From Mesorhizobium helmanticense (GTDB lineage: Bacteria > Pseudomonadota > Alphaproteobacteria > Rhizobiales > Rhizobiaceae): a stretch of 64,000 nt of DNA. The DNA lies in contig NZ_PZJX01000018.1 in NCBI RefSeq assembly GCF_003034915.1, positions 124,001 to 188,000 of the forward strand. The letters run 5' to 3'. Below are positions 17,649-26,305 of this stretch, one piece after another; position 1 is the stretch's first letter, and each line of letters opens with the position of its first letter. The notes beneath the pieces are model-generated. The model ran no database searches. It was given only the letters and a program-made list of their open reading frames with translations, and was not told the origin of the DNA. A program made the position numbers and the translations under genes.

Positions 17649-18329
17649 TTATACCAGCAAACCGACCAGCACGTCGAAGGCCGCGTCGATGTCGGCACGG
17701 ACCGCGGCCCGAACCGCCTCCGCATTCCGGTCGCGCAACGCCGCGAACATCTCCTGATGGTGCTCGTTGGCGGTCGAATAGTTCCCGGAATCGTGCAGCA
17801 TGTTGAAATAGGGGCTGATCTGCAGCCACAGATTCTCGATGATGTTGAGCATGTTCTCGGAGCCGGCCGCCCGATAGATCGAGAAATGAAAGGCGTAATT
17901 GGCCCTGAGGTAGGATTTGACGTCGCCGGCGGCATTGGCCTGTTCGAGCGCATCGAGATGTTGGCGCAGCAGCGCTATGCCGCGGTCGTCCATGCGCTCC
18001 GCTGCCCATGCGGCGGCGATCGCTTCGATCTCGTAGCGGACATTCCTGAGGTCGATCAGACGCGCGCGGCTGAGCGCCGGAATGCCGATCGATCGGCCCG
18101 AAACCACCATCAGCGCATTGGCGGCGGTCAGCCGCCGCAACGCCTCCCTGACCGGCATCGGGCTGACGCCAAAAGCGTCGGCTAGGCTCTGCACCGTCAC
18201 CATCTCGCCCGGCACGATGCTGCCGTCGAGGATCAGTTCGGTGACATGGCGATAGACCCTGTCCTGCAGGGTTTCCCTGGACAGGGGAGTGATCTCGACC
18301 CCCGGCTTCCTGAATGCCGATCCAGCCAT
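17649..18329 (-). CDS. GntR-family regulator, FadR/FCD subfamily
   Basis: 226 residues: an N-terminal winged helix (LQDRVYRHVTELILDGSIVPGE, then VQSLADAFGVSPMPVREALRRL) and a C-terminal all-helical FCD ligand domain with metal-binding His residues in HHQEMFAALRDR. Divergent from the ribose-type importer that starts at 18646, so it most likely represses that cluster until a sugar acid intermediate appears. A 167-base gap to the MgtC-type gene holds no clear feature. Confidence 0.92.
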   Translation of the reverse strand: MAGSAFRKPGVEITPLSRETLQDRVYRHVTELILDGSIVPGEMVTVQSLADAFGVSPMPVREALRRLTAANALMVVSGRSIGIPALSRARLIDLRNVRYEIEAIAAAWAAERMDDRGIALLRQHLDALEQANAAGDVKSYLRANYAFHFSIYRAAGSENMLNIIENLWLQISPYFNMLHDSGNYSTANEHHQEMFAALRDRNAEAVRAAVRADIDAAFDVLVGLLV

Positions 18330-18352
18330 CTCCCGTCAACCTTCCCGCCTAA

Positions 18353-18399
18353 TGCATGTCGCGCAAAAGTGCGCAGCGGTTTTGCGATAACGACATGCA
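18353..18399. repeat. Palindromic intergenic repeat, copy 1
   Basis: Outer arms TGCATGTCG and CGACATGCA enclose inner arms CGCAAAA and TTTTGCG around GTGCGCAGCGG. Copies 2 and 3 (19774, 49583) keep the core but change both arms in a compensatory way. This is a mobile or amplified intergenic palindrome of the kind common in rhizobia. Confidence 0.85.
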
Positions 18400-18540
18400 C
18401 AAAACAACCTGAAGCGCGTCGCATGAGGCCGGACAAACGCGACGCGCTTAGGGCGACGCTACCGCCTGAGTCCGGAATGCAAGGTTCGGATTGCCGCGTC
18501 AAGCCGCCTCGAGCACTGGTTTTGATATCAGGCGATTTCA

Positions 18541-18575
18541 TCATTGATCTTTGATCAAATCATGATACGGTCGAT
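18541..18575. promoter_or_regulatory. Candidate GntR operator upstream of the second ribose-type importer
   Basis: The perfect palindrome TTTGATCAAA (18550-18559) sits in AT-rich sequence between the GntR gene and the binding-protein start and is followed by ATCATGAT. Location and symmetry fit an operator for the divergent FCD-type regulator. The remaining part of this 316-base gap (18400-18540) shows nothing recognisable. Confidence 0.45.
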
Positions 18576-18645
18576 GACGTCGAATGACAAGGGTTACGTT
18601 TCGTACCCTTGGGAGGCATTCGGTCGTTCGGATTGGGAGGAATAC

Positions 18646-19773
18646 ATGGGTATCGGATTGAAAGTCCGGCGGCTCACGCTGCTGGCCGGCATGGCTGCAT
18701 GCGCTTTTAGCCTGTCCGCCGCGCAGGCGGCTGAAAAGCACAAGATATTTCTCAGCATGAGCTACATCGGCAACGATTGGCAGGCGGAGGCGGCCAACAT
18801 GGTCAAGGCCGTGGCCGCTCACAAAAGCCTGGTCGACAAGGTCGACCTGCAGGTCCAGGTCGCCGGACCCAACGCGCAGCGCCAGATCCAGCAGATCAAC
18901 GCAATGGTGCAAAGCGGCGCCAAAGCGATCGTCGTGTACCCGATCTCGCCGACCGCGCTCAATCAGGTCGTGAAAAATGCCTGCGACAAGGGTGTGAAGG
19001 TCTTTGCCTACGACGCTGAGATCACCGAGCCTTGCGCTTACAACGTCCATATCGACCAGTTGGAAGCGGGCAGGGTGACCGCCGAATGGCTTGCAAAAAA
19101 GCTCAATGGCAAAGGGAACATCATTGCCATCACCGGTGTTCCCGGAACATCCGTCGACGATCAACGGACAAAGGCCGCCAAGGAAGTCTTCGCCAAATAT
19201 CCCGACATCAAGATCGTCGGCGAGGCTGTCGGCATGTGGAGCCAGGCGGTTGCCCGCACCGAGCTTTCGAAGATACTGGCCACCCGCAACTGGGACGACA
19301 TCAACGGTTTGTGGATGCAGGTCGGCTGCTTCACCGCCAATTCGATGCAACTCGAGGCCGGCAAGAAGACCAGTGAACTCCTGCCCTGCGCCGGGGAAGG
19401 CTCCAATGGTGGCCGTATCCAGATGCTGCCGGAGGGCACCGAGGTCGAAGGTGCGGCTTCCCCCTATGCGCCGCTCGGTGCGCAACGCATTTCCTACGCC
19501 TCGCCGCCTTATTCCGGGGCACTCGCCTTGAAGCTGGCCGTCGAAGCGATTGAAGGCAAGGATGTGGCGAAGACCACGATCCTGCCGCTGCCGATTGTCA
19601 CCAGTGAGACGATCAAGCTGTGCGACGAAGGCAGCTGGGCGGAAATGAAGGCCGGCTGCAACGCCTTCAAGCCGTCGCTGGTCTCGAACCCCGGCTGGTT
19701 CGCCTCGATCTTCTCGGACCAGACACCCGAGATCGGCCTCGCCGCTGCTCTCGTCGGACAGCCGGAAGAATAG
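18646..19773 (+). CDS. Periplasmic sugar-binding protein (RbsB-type)
   Basis: 375 residues from the ATG at 18646, which has a GGGAGG site, followed by a signal peptide (MGIGLKVRRLTLLAGMAACA then AAQA). Type-1 periplasmic fold: NAQRQIQQINAMVQSGAKAI, then VFAYDAEI, then IIAITGVPGTSVDDQR. It captures a sugar or sugar derivative for the double-domain ATPase and fused permease downstream. The palindromic repeat copy 2 begins at the base after its stop codon. Confidence 0.93.
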   Translation: MGIGLKVRRLTLLAGMAACAFSLSAAQAAEKHKIFLSMSYIGNDWQAEAANMVKAVAAHKSLVDKVDLQVQVAGPNAQRQIQQINAMVQSGAKAIVVYPISPTALNQVVKNACDKGVKVFAYDAEITEPCAYNVHIDQLEAGRVTAEWLAKKLNGKGNIIAITGVPGTSVDDQRTKAAKEVFAKYPDIKIVGEAVGMWSQAVARTELSKILATRNWDDINGLWMQVGCFTANSMQLEAGKKTSELLPCAGEGSNGGRIQMLPEGTEVEGAASPYAPLGAQRISYASPPYSGALALKLAVEAIEGKDVAKTTILPLPIVTSETIKLCDEGSWAEMKAGCNAFKPSLVSNPGWFASIFSDQTPEIGLAAALVGQPEE

Positions 19774-19820
19774 TGCATGTCGCCCAAAAGTGTGCAGCGG
19801 TTTTGGGACAACGACATGCA
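19774..19820. repeat. Palindromic intergenic repeat, copy 2
   Basis: TGCATGTCG and CGACATGCA arms with inner arms CCCAAAA and TTTTGGG around GTGTGCAGCGG. It starts immediately after the TAG of the binding-protein gene. Compared with copy 1 the inner arms have changed together (CGC/GCG to CCC/GGG). Confidence 0.85.
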
Positions 19821-19855
19821 CAAAATAGAGACGTAAAGCCTCCCAAGGCGATCGT

Positions 19856-19890
19856 GACGATGCACGGAGAATTGCTGTCCGTGCATCGTC
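19856..19890 (+). promoter_or_regulatory. Intra-operon stem-loop after the binding-protein gene
   Basis: A perfect 13-bp stem, GACGATGCACGGA (19856-19868) with TCCGTGCATCGTC (19878-19890), and a 9-base loop, lies between binding protein and ATPase. There is no U-tract. It is expected to stabilise the upstream message or attenuate downstream transcription. Confidence 0.7.
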
Positions 19891-19920
19891 GATCTGGACA
19901 AGGGCTGGCGATCGAGGCCA

Positions 19921-21453
19921 ATGACAGAATCTCCCGAGCTTCCCGCTGTCGAGATCGACGGCATCAGCAAGGCCTTCGGCCCGACCGTCGCGCTCGACCG
20001 CGTGTCGTTTCAGATTGCATCCGGCAGCGTCCATGCGCTGCTGGGAGAAAATGGCGCCGGCAAGTCGACGCTGGTGAAACTCCTGTCGGGACTGGTGCGG
20101 CCGAGCGAAGGCCATGTCCGTGTCTTCGGCAAGGAGATCGGTTACGGCGCGCCGCGCGCAGCACACGCGCTGGGCGTGCAGACGGCGTTCCAGGAGATGA
20201 CCCTGGTGCGCGATCTCACCGTCCTCGACAATATGCTGCTGCCTTACGCTCCCGTCGGCATCTCCGGCCTGATCCGCCGCGCTGCCGCGCGCAAGGCGGT
20301 CCGCCGCCACATCGACGATCTCGGCTTTTCCGTCGATCTCGATGCCGAGGTGGGCGATCTCGAGCTTTCGGTGCGCCAGAAGATCGAGATCGCGCGCGCC
20401 GTCTATCGCAAGCCGCGCATCCTGCTGCTCGACGAGCCGACCTCGACGCTCGCCGGCCGCGACGTCGACTGGCTGGGCGACATTATCGCCAGGTTGAAAG
20501 CGCAAGGCACGACCATCGTCTTCATTACCCATCGCATGCGCGAGGTCCGCGCCTTCTGCGAGACGTTGACGATCCTCAGGAACGGCCGCCACATCGTCAC
20601 CGCCCCGGTTGCTGACGTCTCGGACGCCGACGTGATCGAAAAGATCATCGGCCGCAGCATCGAGCAGACCTTTCCGCCCAAGCCCGACGATGCGCAGGCT
20701 TTCGGGCCGCCGGTTCTGGGCGTGCGCGACTTGAAGGTCGGGCGCAAGCTCGACGGCGTCGGCTTCGACCTGCGCAAGGGCGAGATCCTCGGCGTCGCAG
20801 GATTGCAAGGCATGGGCCAGCAGGACCTGTTCCTGGCCTGCTTTGGCATGGCCGAAATCACCCGCGGCGACATCCTGGTCGACGGCCGCAAGGTATGGCT
20901 TGGTTCGCCCGCCGATGCATTGCGCCCCAACATGGCGATCGGCCTGGTGCCTGAGGATCGCAAGTCCGAAGGTCTGTTCCTGAAATTGACGGGCAGCGAG
21001 AACGCCACGCTGCCCGTGGTGTCGCGCTTTACACGCCTCGGCCTCGTCGATGCCGGGGCCGAGATGCGCTCCGTCGAGGAGGCGTTCGCCACTGTCGAAG
21101 TCGACCGTCGCGCGCTGTGGACGCGGGCGGGCGCGTTTTCCGGCGGCAACCAGCAGAAGATCGCCATTGCCAAATGGCTGGTGGCGCAGAGCCGCATCCT
21201 GCTTTTGTTCGATCCCACCCGCGGCATCGATGTCGGCACCAAGCACGAACTCTATGTGATGATGCGAAACTATGTGGCCGCTGGCGGCTCGATCCTGCTG
21301 CACTCGACCGAGATTCCCGAACTGGTCCATCAATGCGACCGGGTCCTGGTTCTCTATGACGGGCGCATCGCGGCCGAGCTTGAAGGTGATGCTATTACCG
21401 AACCCGCCATCATGCGCCCGGCGCTCGGGCATGCCGGGGACGTCGCCGCATGA
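19921..21453 (+). CDS. Ribose-type ABC transporter ATPase with two ABC domains
   Basis: 510 residues, standard RbsA length. First domain: Walker A GENGAGKST near residue 40, degenerate signature LELSVRQKIEIARA, Walker B ILLLDEPTSTL. Second domain: degenerate P-loop GLQGMGQQ, signature FSGGNQQKIAIAKWL, Walker B LLLFDPTRGID. Its stop overlaps the permease start as ATGA. This is the intact counterpart of the split ATPase at 9182-10685. Confidence 0.95.
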   Translation: MTESPELPAVEIDGISKAFGPTVALDRVSFQIASGSVHALLGENGAGKSTLVKLLSGLVRPSEGHVRVFGKEIGYGAPRAAHALGVQTAFQEMTLVRDLTVLDNMLLPYAPVGISGLIRRAAARKAVRRHIDDLGFSVDLDAEVGDLELSVRQKIEIARAVYRKPRILLLDEPTSTLAGRDVDWLGDIIARLKAQGTTIVFITHRMREVRAFCETLTILRNGRHIVTAPVADVSDADVIEKIIGRSIEQTFPPKPDDAQAFGPPVLGVRDLKVGRKLDGVGFDLRKGEILGVAGLQGMGQQDLFLACFGMAEITRGDILVDGRKVWLGSPADALRPNMAIGLVPEDRKSEGLFLKLTGSENATLPVVSRFTRLGLVDAGAEMRSVEEAFATVEVDRRALWTRAGAFSGGNQQKIAIAKWLVAQSRILLLFDPTRGIDVGTKHELYVMMRNYVAAGGSILLHSTEIPELVHQCDRVLVLYDGRIAAELEGDAITEPAIMRPALGHAGDVAA

Positions 21454-23531
21454 GCAGCGCCGCACTTTCGTCCCCTGTCTCCAGCGGCGTCGGGCTGCGC
21501 CGCGCGCTGGTGCGAAATCGTGGCGCTCTGATCGCCGCGGCTGTCCTTGCGATCCTGCTTTTCATCGTCGACTGGGTCAGTGCCGGGCCGCTCACCTATT
21601 TCGACGTGTCGTTCCTGTCGAGCGGTGGCGCGACCTCGGCGCTAGCGGCGATCGGCCAGACCATTGTGATCCTGTCGGGCGGCTTCGACCTGTCCGCCGG
21701 CGCGGTGATATCGCTGGTCAATGTCGTGCTGGCATCGAGCATGGACCCGATGGCGACTGGCGCGAGCATCCTCCTGTGGACGGCGGTCGGCATCGGCGTT
21801 GGCATGGCGGTGGGCGCCTTCAACGGCTTCTTCATCGCGGTGCTGCGTATGCAGCCCATCGTGGTGACCCTGTCCACCATGTTCATCCTGCAAGGCGTGA
21901 CGCTGCTGGTGATGGACAAGCCCGGCGGCTTCGTGTCGCCCGATCTCGGCACCTTCTATCTCGGCGACGCGATCACCGGCTGGCTGCCGATGCCGCTGGT
22001 GGTGATTGGGATAGTGCTCCTCGCCTGGTTCTGGCTGAAGGGAACCCGCTTCGGCACCGCGCTCTATGCGGTCGGCAGCGATGCGGATTCGGCCGCGGCG
22101 GTCGGCATCAACGTCGTGCTCGTGCGCTTCGCCGTCTATGTGATCGCCGGCGGCTGCTACGGTCTTGCCGGCGTGTTCATCAGCGCCCAGACCGGCAGCG
22201 GCGATCCGCTGGTCGGCAATCCTCTGCTGCTGTCGATGTTCGCAGCGGTCGTCGTCGGTGGCACGCGTCTCGGCGGCGGGCAGGGCGGCCCGGTGGGCAC
22301 CGTCTTCGGCGCCTATATCCTGATGATCGTGGTGAATATCCTGCTGGTGCTCAACGTATCGGCCTACTATTCCACCATCGCCGAAGGCACCATACTCGTG
22401 CTGGCGGCTCTTGCCGGCTCGATCTCGCATACATCGGTGCTTGCGGTGCAGCTTCGCGCCGCGCGCGCCAGGTTTGCCGCCTGGCGCGCCGGCATATTGC
22501 CCTCGCAGCTCGAGCACGCGGATCGGCGTCTCAGGATCGCACGGCCATCGCCTGACCAACGCAGCGAGATGTCGCCGCGCCCCGCTTTCCATCTGCGCAA
22601 TGCCGAGACGCTGCGCTATGCGCTGCCCGCCTATGTCTGCCTCATCATCATCGTGGTCGTCACGCAGATATGGCTCGGCCGTACCATCCTCAATCCTGGG
22701 TACTGGAACTCGCTGCTCGTACTGTCGTCTTTCCTTGCCGTCCTGGCGCTCGGGCAGGGTACCGTCATCCTGACCGGAGGCCTCGACCTCTCCGTGCCGT
22801 GGACGATCGGCATTTCCGGCATCATTCTGGCCGGCATGGTCAACGGCTCCGATGCAGCACTCGTCTACGCCTTGCCGACCGTGCTCCTGATCGCTTGCGC
22901 CATCGGCTTCGCCAACGGTTTCGGCATCGTCTATCTCGGTATCTCGCCGATCGTCATGACGCTCGCTACCAACGGTATTCTGCAAGGTTGCGCGCTGCTC
23001 TATTCGCAAGGAACGCCGGCCGGGTTTTCCTCGCCGATGCTGCGCTGGTTCATGACGGCCAGGCTCGGTCTCGTGACGCCGGTCGTTCTGCTGATGATCG
23101 TCTTCGTTGTGGCGGCGGTGCTGCTGCTTGGGCGCACGCCGTTCGGACGCCGGGTTTACGGCATCGGCAACGGCCTGCGCGCGGCGCGATTGTCGGGGAT
23201 CGGCGTCGAGCGCACGCTGATCCTGGTCTACATGCTCTCAGCCGTCTGCGCCGCGATCGTCGGCATCATGCTGACAGGCTTTTCGGGTCAGGCGAGCCTC
23301 GGCATGGGCGACGATTATCTCTTGCCGTCGATCGCCGTGGTGGTGGTCGGCGGTGCACTGATCACTGGCGGGCGCGGCCACTATCTCGGCATGCTCGGCG
23401 GCGTTTTGTTGCTGACGGCATTGCAGATGCTGTTGGCCGGCACCACGCTTCCCTATGCCACCAGGGCAATTCTATACGGGCTGGTCGTTCTGGGCGCCGT
23501 CATGGCGCTGCGCGAACGGCGACTGCAATGA
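21450..23531 (+). CDS. Fused double permease of a ribose-type ABC importer
   Basis: 693 residues, twice the usual RbsC length. The N-half (about 1-335) contains VILSGGFDLSAGAVISL and VVVGGTRLGGGQGGPVG; after a hydrophilic linker (about 340-370, DRRLRIARPSPDQRSEMSPR) the C-half contains VILTGGLDLSVPWTIG, GRTPFGRRVYGIGN and VVVGGALITGGRGHYLG. Both halves are complete permeases, so one chain provides the whole channel. The N-half resembles the separate permease at 8235 and the C-half that at 7265. Confidence 0.93.
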   Translation: MSSAALSSPVSSGVGLRRALVRNRGALIAAAVLAILLFIVDWVSAGPLTYFDVSFLSSGGATSALAAIGQTIVILSGGFDLSAGAVISLVNVVLASSMDPMATGASILLWTAVGIGVGMAVGAFNGFFIAVLRMQPIVVTLSTMFILQGVTLLVMDKPGGFVSPDLGTFYLGDAITGWLPMPLVVIGIVLLAWFWLKGTRFGTALYAVGSDADSAAAVGINVVLVRFAVYVIAGGCYGLAGVFISAQTGSGDPLVGNPLLLSMFAAVVVGGTRLGGGQGGPVGTVFGAYILMIVVNILLVLNVSAYYSTIAEGTILVLAALAGSISHTSVLAVQLRAARARFAAWRAGILPSQLEHADRRLRIARPSPDQRSEMSPRPAFHLRNAETLRYALPAYVCLIIIVVVTQIWLGRTILNPGYWNSLLVLSSFLAVLALGQGTVILTGGLDLSVPWTIGISGIILAGMVNGSDAALVYALPTVLLIACAIGFANGFGIVYLGISPIVMTLATNGILQGCALLYSQGTPAGFSSPMLRWFMTARLGLVTPVVLLMIVFVVAAVLLLGRTPFGRRVYGIGNGLRAARLSGIGVERTLILVYMLSAVCAAIVGIMLTGFSGQASLGMGDDYLLPSIAVVVVGGALITGGRGHYLGMLGGVLLLTALQMLLAGTTLPYATRAILYGLVVLGAVMALRERRLQ

Positions 23532-23541
23532 GAAGGACAGG

Positions 23542-24351
23542 ATGATGAGTGCAAAGGCGCCGGCTTCGGCGGATGAATTTCTGGGTGGGCTGAAAGGGCA
23601 GCGCGTGCTGGTGACGGCGGGCGCCGGCGGCATCGGCCTGGCCATCGCCGACACGCTGTCGCGGCTCGGCGCGCGCATCGTGGTGTGCGACGTTTCCGAC
23701 GAAGCGCTGGCCGCCGCACCCGGCAGGATCGCGCTGGTCGATGCGGTCAAGGCCGACGTCTCGCGCGAGGATGATGTCGACCAGCTGTTCGAGACGGTGC
23801 AGGAAAAGCTCGGTGGGCTCGACGCGCTGATCAACAATGCCGGCATCGCTGGGCCGACTGGCGGCGTCGACGAGATCGATCCGGCGGACTGGCGGCGCTG
23901 CATCGACGTCTGCCTGACCGGCCAGTTCCTCTGCGCCCGGCGTGCCGTGCCGCTGATCAAGGCGGCGGGCGGCGGTTCGGTCGTGTCGATGTCGTCGGCG
24001 GCTGGCCGCCATGGCTACGCGTTCCGTACGCCCTATTCGGCGGCCAAGTTCGGCGTCATCGGCTTCACGCAGAGCCTCGCCAAGGAACTCGGGCCGCACG
24101 GCATCAGGGTCAACGCCATCCTGCCCGGCATCATCGAGGGCCCGCGCATCGAAAGCGTCATCGCGGCGCGCGCCAGCCAGGTCGGCATCAGCCATGAGGA
24201 GATGACGGGGCGCTATCTCCAGAACATTTCGCTGCGCCGCATGACCAGCCCCTACGACGTCGCCGCGATGGTCGCCTTCCTGCTCTCCGATGCCGGCGTC
24301 AACATATCCGGCCAGTCGCTCGGCGTCGACGGCAATGTCGAAACACTCTGA
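23542..24351 (+). CDS. Short-chain dehydrogenase/reductase
   Basis: 269 residues from the ATG at 23542 (an ATG also follows directly). Rossmann motif TAGAGGIG near residue 24, NNAGIAGP near 98, catalytic Ser in MSSAAGRHG and Tyr-x3-Lys in YSAAKFG. It starts ten bases after the permease stop. As the first enzyme gene after the importer it likely oxidises the imported sugar or polyol with NAD(P)+. Confidence 0.92.
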   Translation: MMSAKAPASADEFLGGLKGQRVLVTAGAGGIGLAIADTLSRLGARIVVCDVSDEALAAAPGRIALVDAVKADVSREDDVDQLFETVQEKLGGLDALINNAGIAGPTGGVDEIDPADWRRCIDVCLTGQFLCARRAVPLIKAAGGGSVVSMSSAAGRHGYAFRTPYSAAKFGVIGFTQSLAKELGPHGIRVNAILPGIIEGPRIESVIAARASQVGISHEEMTGRYLQNISLRRMTSPYDVAAMVAFLLSDAGVNISGQSLGVDGNVETL

Positions 24352-24362
24352 GGAATCGATCG

Positions 24363-25310
24363 ATGGCAAAGGTGGCGATTGTCGGCAGTGGCTTCATCGG
24401 GCGGGCCTGGGCGATCAGCTTCGCGCGCGCCGGCCACGATGTACGCATGTGGGACCAGTCGCCGGCCGCGACGGGCGGCGCCCGCGACTATATCGGCGGT
24501 GTGCTGGGTGACCTCGCATCGAACGATCTGTTGCGCGGGCAGACGGTCGACGCCGTGCTTGATCGCATCGCCGTCGTCGCGGAGCTCGAGGAGGCGCTGG
24601 CCGGGGCCGTCCATATCCAGGAGAACACGCCGGAAAACCTCGAGGTGAAGCGTGAGGTGTTTTCCCTGATCGATACGTTTGCCGGTCCGCAAGCGGTGAT
24701 CGCCAGTTCCACCTCGGCGCTGCTGCCGTCGAAATTCACCGATCATCTCAAAGGACGTCACCGCTGCCTCGTCGTCCATCCCATCAATCCGCCCTATCTC
24801 ATCCCGGCGGCCGAGGTCGTGCCGGCGCCATGGACCTCCACCGAGACGGTCGAACGGACCAGCGCCTTCCTCGTCGACGCCGGCCATGCGCCGCTGGTGA
24901 TGCAGCGCGAGCTCGACGGCTTCATCATGAACCGCCTGCAGGGCGCGCTGCTGGAAGAGGCCTTCCGGCTCGTCGCCGATGGCTATGCCAGCGTCGAGGA
25001 TGTCGATATCGGGATTCGCGACGGGCTGGCCCTGCGCTGGTCGTTCATGGGCCCGTTCGAGACCATCGACCTCAATGCGCCCGGCGGTGTGCGCGACTAT
25101 GTCGAGCGCTACCAGACGATCTATTCGAACATCTTCCCGCAGATGCTGCGGCGCGTCGATTGGGCGGGCGAGGTGATGACGACGGTCGAGGCCGACCGCC
25201 GCAAGCGCCTGCCACAGGAGAGCCTCGGCGAGCGGCAAGTGTGGCGCGACCGCCGGCTGATGGCACTGGCAGCGCACAAGAAAAAATCGGATCGGGAGTT
25301 TGGAAAATGA
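24363..25310 (+). CDS. 3-hydroxyacyl-CoA dehydrogenase-like protein (lambda-crystallin/L-gulonate 3-dehydrogenase type)
   Basis: 315 residues. N-terminal NAD-binding GSGFIGRAWA, HIQENTPENLEVKRE, SSTSALLPSKF, HPINPPYLIP and DGFIMNRLQGALLEEAFRLV follow the lambda-crystallin (CRYL1) pattern rather than fatty-acid dehydrogenases. CRYL1 oxidises L-gulonate at C3 to 3-dehydrogulonate, so a 3-hydroxy acid to 3-keto acid oxidation is predicted. The product would be the right kind of substrate for the BKACE gene that overlaps its stop. L-carnitine dehydrogenase is the nearest alternative. Confidence 0.88.
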   Translation: MAKVAIVGSGFIGRAWAISFARAGHDVRMWDQSPAATGGARDYIGGVLGDLASNDLLRGQTVDAVLDRIAVVAELEEALAGAVHIQENTPENLEVKREVFSLIDTFAGPQAVIASSTSALLPSKFTDHLKGRHRCLVVHPINPPYLIPAAEVVPAPWTSTETVERTSAFLVDAGHAPLVMQRELDGFIMNRLQGALLEEAFRLVADGYASVEDVDIGIRDGLALRWSFMGPFETIDLNAPGGVRDYVERYQTIYSNIFPQMLRRVDWAGEVMTTVEADRRKRLPQESLGERQVWRDRRLMALAAHKKKSDREFGK

Positions 25311-26269
25311 GAGAGACAAGCCGCAAGCCCGGCGCTGCGCAGACCAGCGGCAAGGTCATCATCACCTGCGCGGTGACGGGGGCGATCCATACGCCGACCA
25401 TGTCGCCCTATCTGCCGATCACGCCGGACCACATCGCGTCCGAGGCGATTGCCGCGGCCGAGGCGGGCGCTGCGATCCTGCATCTGCATGCGCGCGACCC
25501 GGAGACCGGCAAACCCGACCAGACGCCCGAGGCCTTCGCCCGCTTCCTGCCGCGCATCAAGCAAGGCACCAACGCCGCCATCAACATCACTACAGGCGGC
25601 AGCCCCTACATGAAGGTCGAGGAGCGCGTGCGGCCCGCCGCCCAGTTCAAGCCGGAAGTCGCCTCGCTCAACATGGGTTCGATCAATTTCGGGCTCTATC
25701 ATCTCGCCGACAAATACCAGACCTTCAAGTTCGACTGGGAAAAGCAGCATCTGGAAGCGACACGCGACCTCGTCTTCCGCAACTCGTTCAAGGATATCGA
25801 GTACATTCTGGCGACCTGCTACGACAATGGCACGCGCTTCGAATTCGAATGCTATGACATCGCCCATCTCTACAACCTCTCCCACTTCGCCGATCGCGGG
25901 TTGGTGAAGCCGCCGTTCTTCGTGCAGTCGGTGTTCGGACTGCTCGGCGGCATCGGCACGCATCCCGAAGATGTTGCCCATATGAAGCGTACCGCCGACC
26001 GGCTGTTCGGCGACCAGTTCCGTTGGTCGGTGCTGGGCGCCGGCGCCAGCCAGCTTCGTATCGCCGCCCAGTCGGCGGCCCTTGGTGGCAACATCCGCGT
26101 CGGGCTGGAGGACAGCCTCTGGGCGGGCAAGGGCAAACTGGCGAAGTCGAACGCCGAACAGGTGCTGCTTGCCCGCAAGATCATCGAGGGGCTCGGTATG
26201 GAAGTGGCGACACCCGACGAAGCGCGCGAGATCCTGTCACTGAAGGGCGGCGACAAGGTCGCTTTCTAG
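25307..26269 (+). CDS. Beta-keto acid cleavage enzyme (BKACE, DUF849)
   Basis: 320 residues, start ATG 25307 overlapping the preceding stop as ATGA. BKACE enzymes condense a beta-keto acid with acetyl-CoA and release a new acyl-CoA and acetoacetate, using a divalent metal. Visible: VTGAIHTP, the metal-binding HLHARDPETGKPDQ near residue 60, ASLNMGSINFG, and the C-terminal GLEDSLWAGKGKLAKSN. The usual Kce-type length is about 275-310, so this is slightly long at the N-terminus. Its substrate here is probably a 3-keto sugar acid from the neighbour. Confidence 0.92.
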   Translation: MRETSRKPGAAQTSGKVIITCAVTGAIHTPTMSPYLPITPDHIASEAIAAAEAGAAILHLHARDPETGKPDQTPEAFARFLPRIKQGTNAAINITTGGSPYMKVEERVRPAAQFKPEVASLNMGSINFGLYHLADKYQTFKFDWEKQHLEATRDLVFRNSFKDIEYILATCYDNGTRFEFECYDIAHLYNLSHFADRGLVKPPFFVQSVFGLLGGIGTHPEDVAHMKRTADRLFGDQFRWSVLGAGASQLRIAAQSAALGGNIRVGLEDSLWAGKGKLAKSNAEQVLLARKIIEGLGMEVATPDEAREILSLKGGDKVAF

Positions 26270-26305
26270 CCAATCGCGGCACGGGCACAAACAAAGGAGG
26301 ACGGC

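Noticed and set aside
18541..21465. A 974-codon open frame on the minus strand
   Set aside because: It is antisense to the binding protein and double-domain ATPase, both of which have full family signatures. Long antisense frames arise from third-position GC bias; the translated sequence is His/Asp/Arg/Gln-rich low-complexity with no domain.
24363..25310. L-carnitine degradation pathway (carnitine dehydrogenase plus BKACE)
   Set aside because: The dehydrogenase motifs follow lambda-crystallin more closely, no carnitine thioesterase or glycine-betaine genes are present, and the importer is sugar-type. Not fully excluded.
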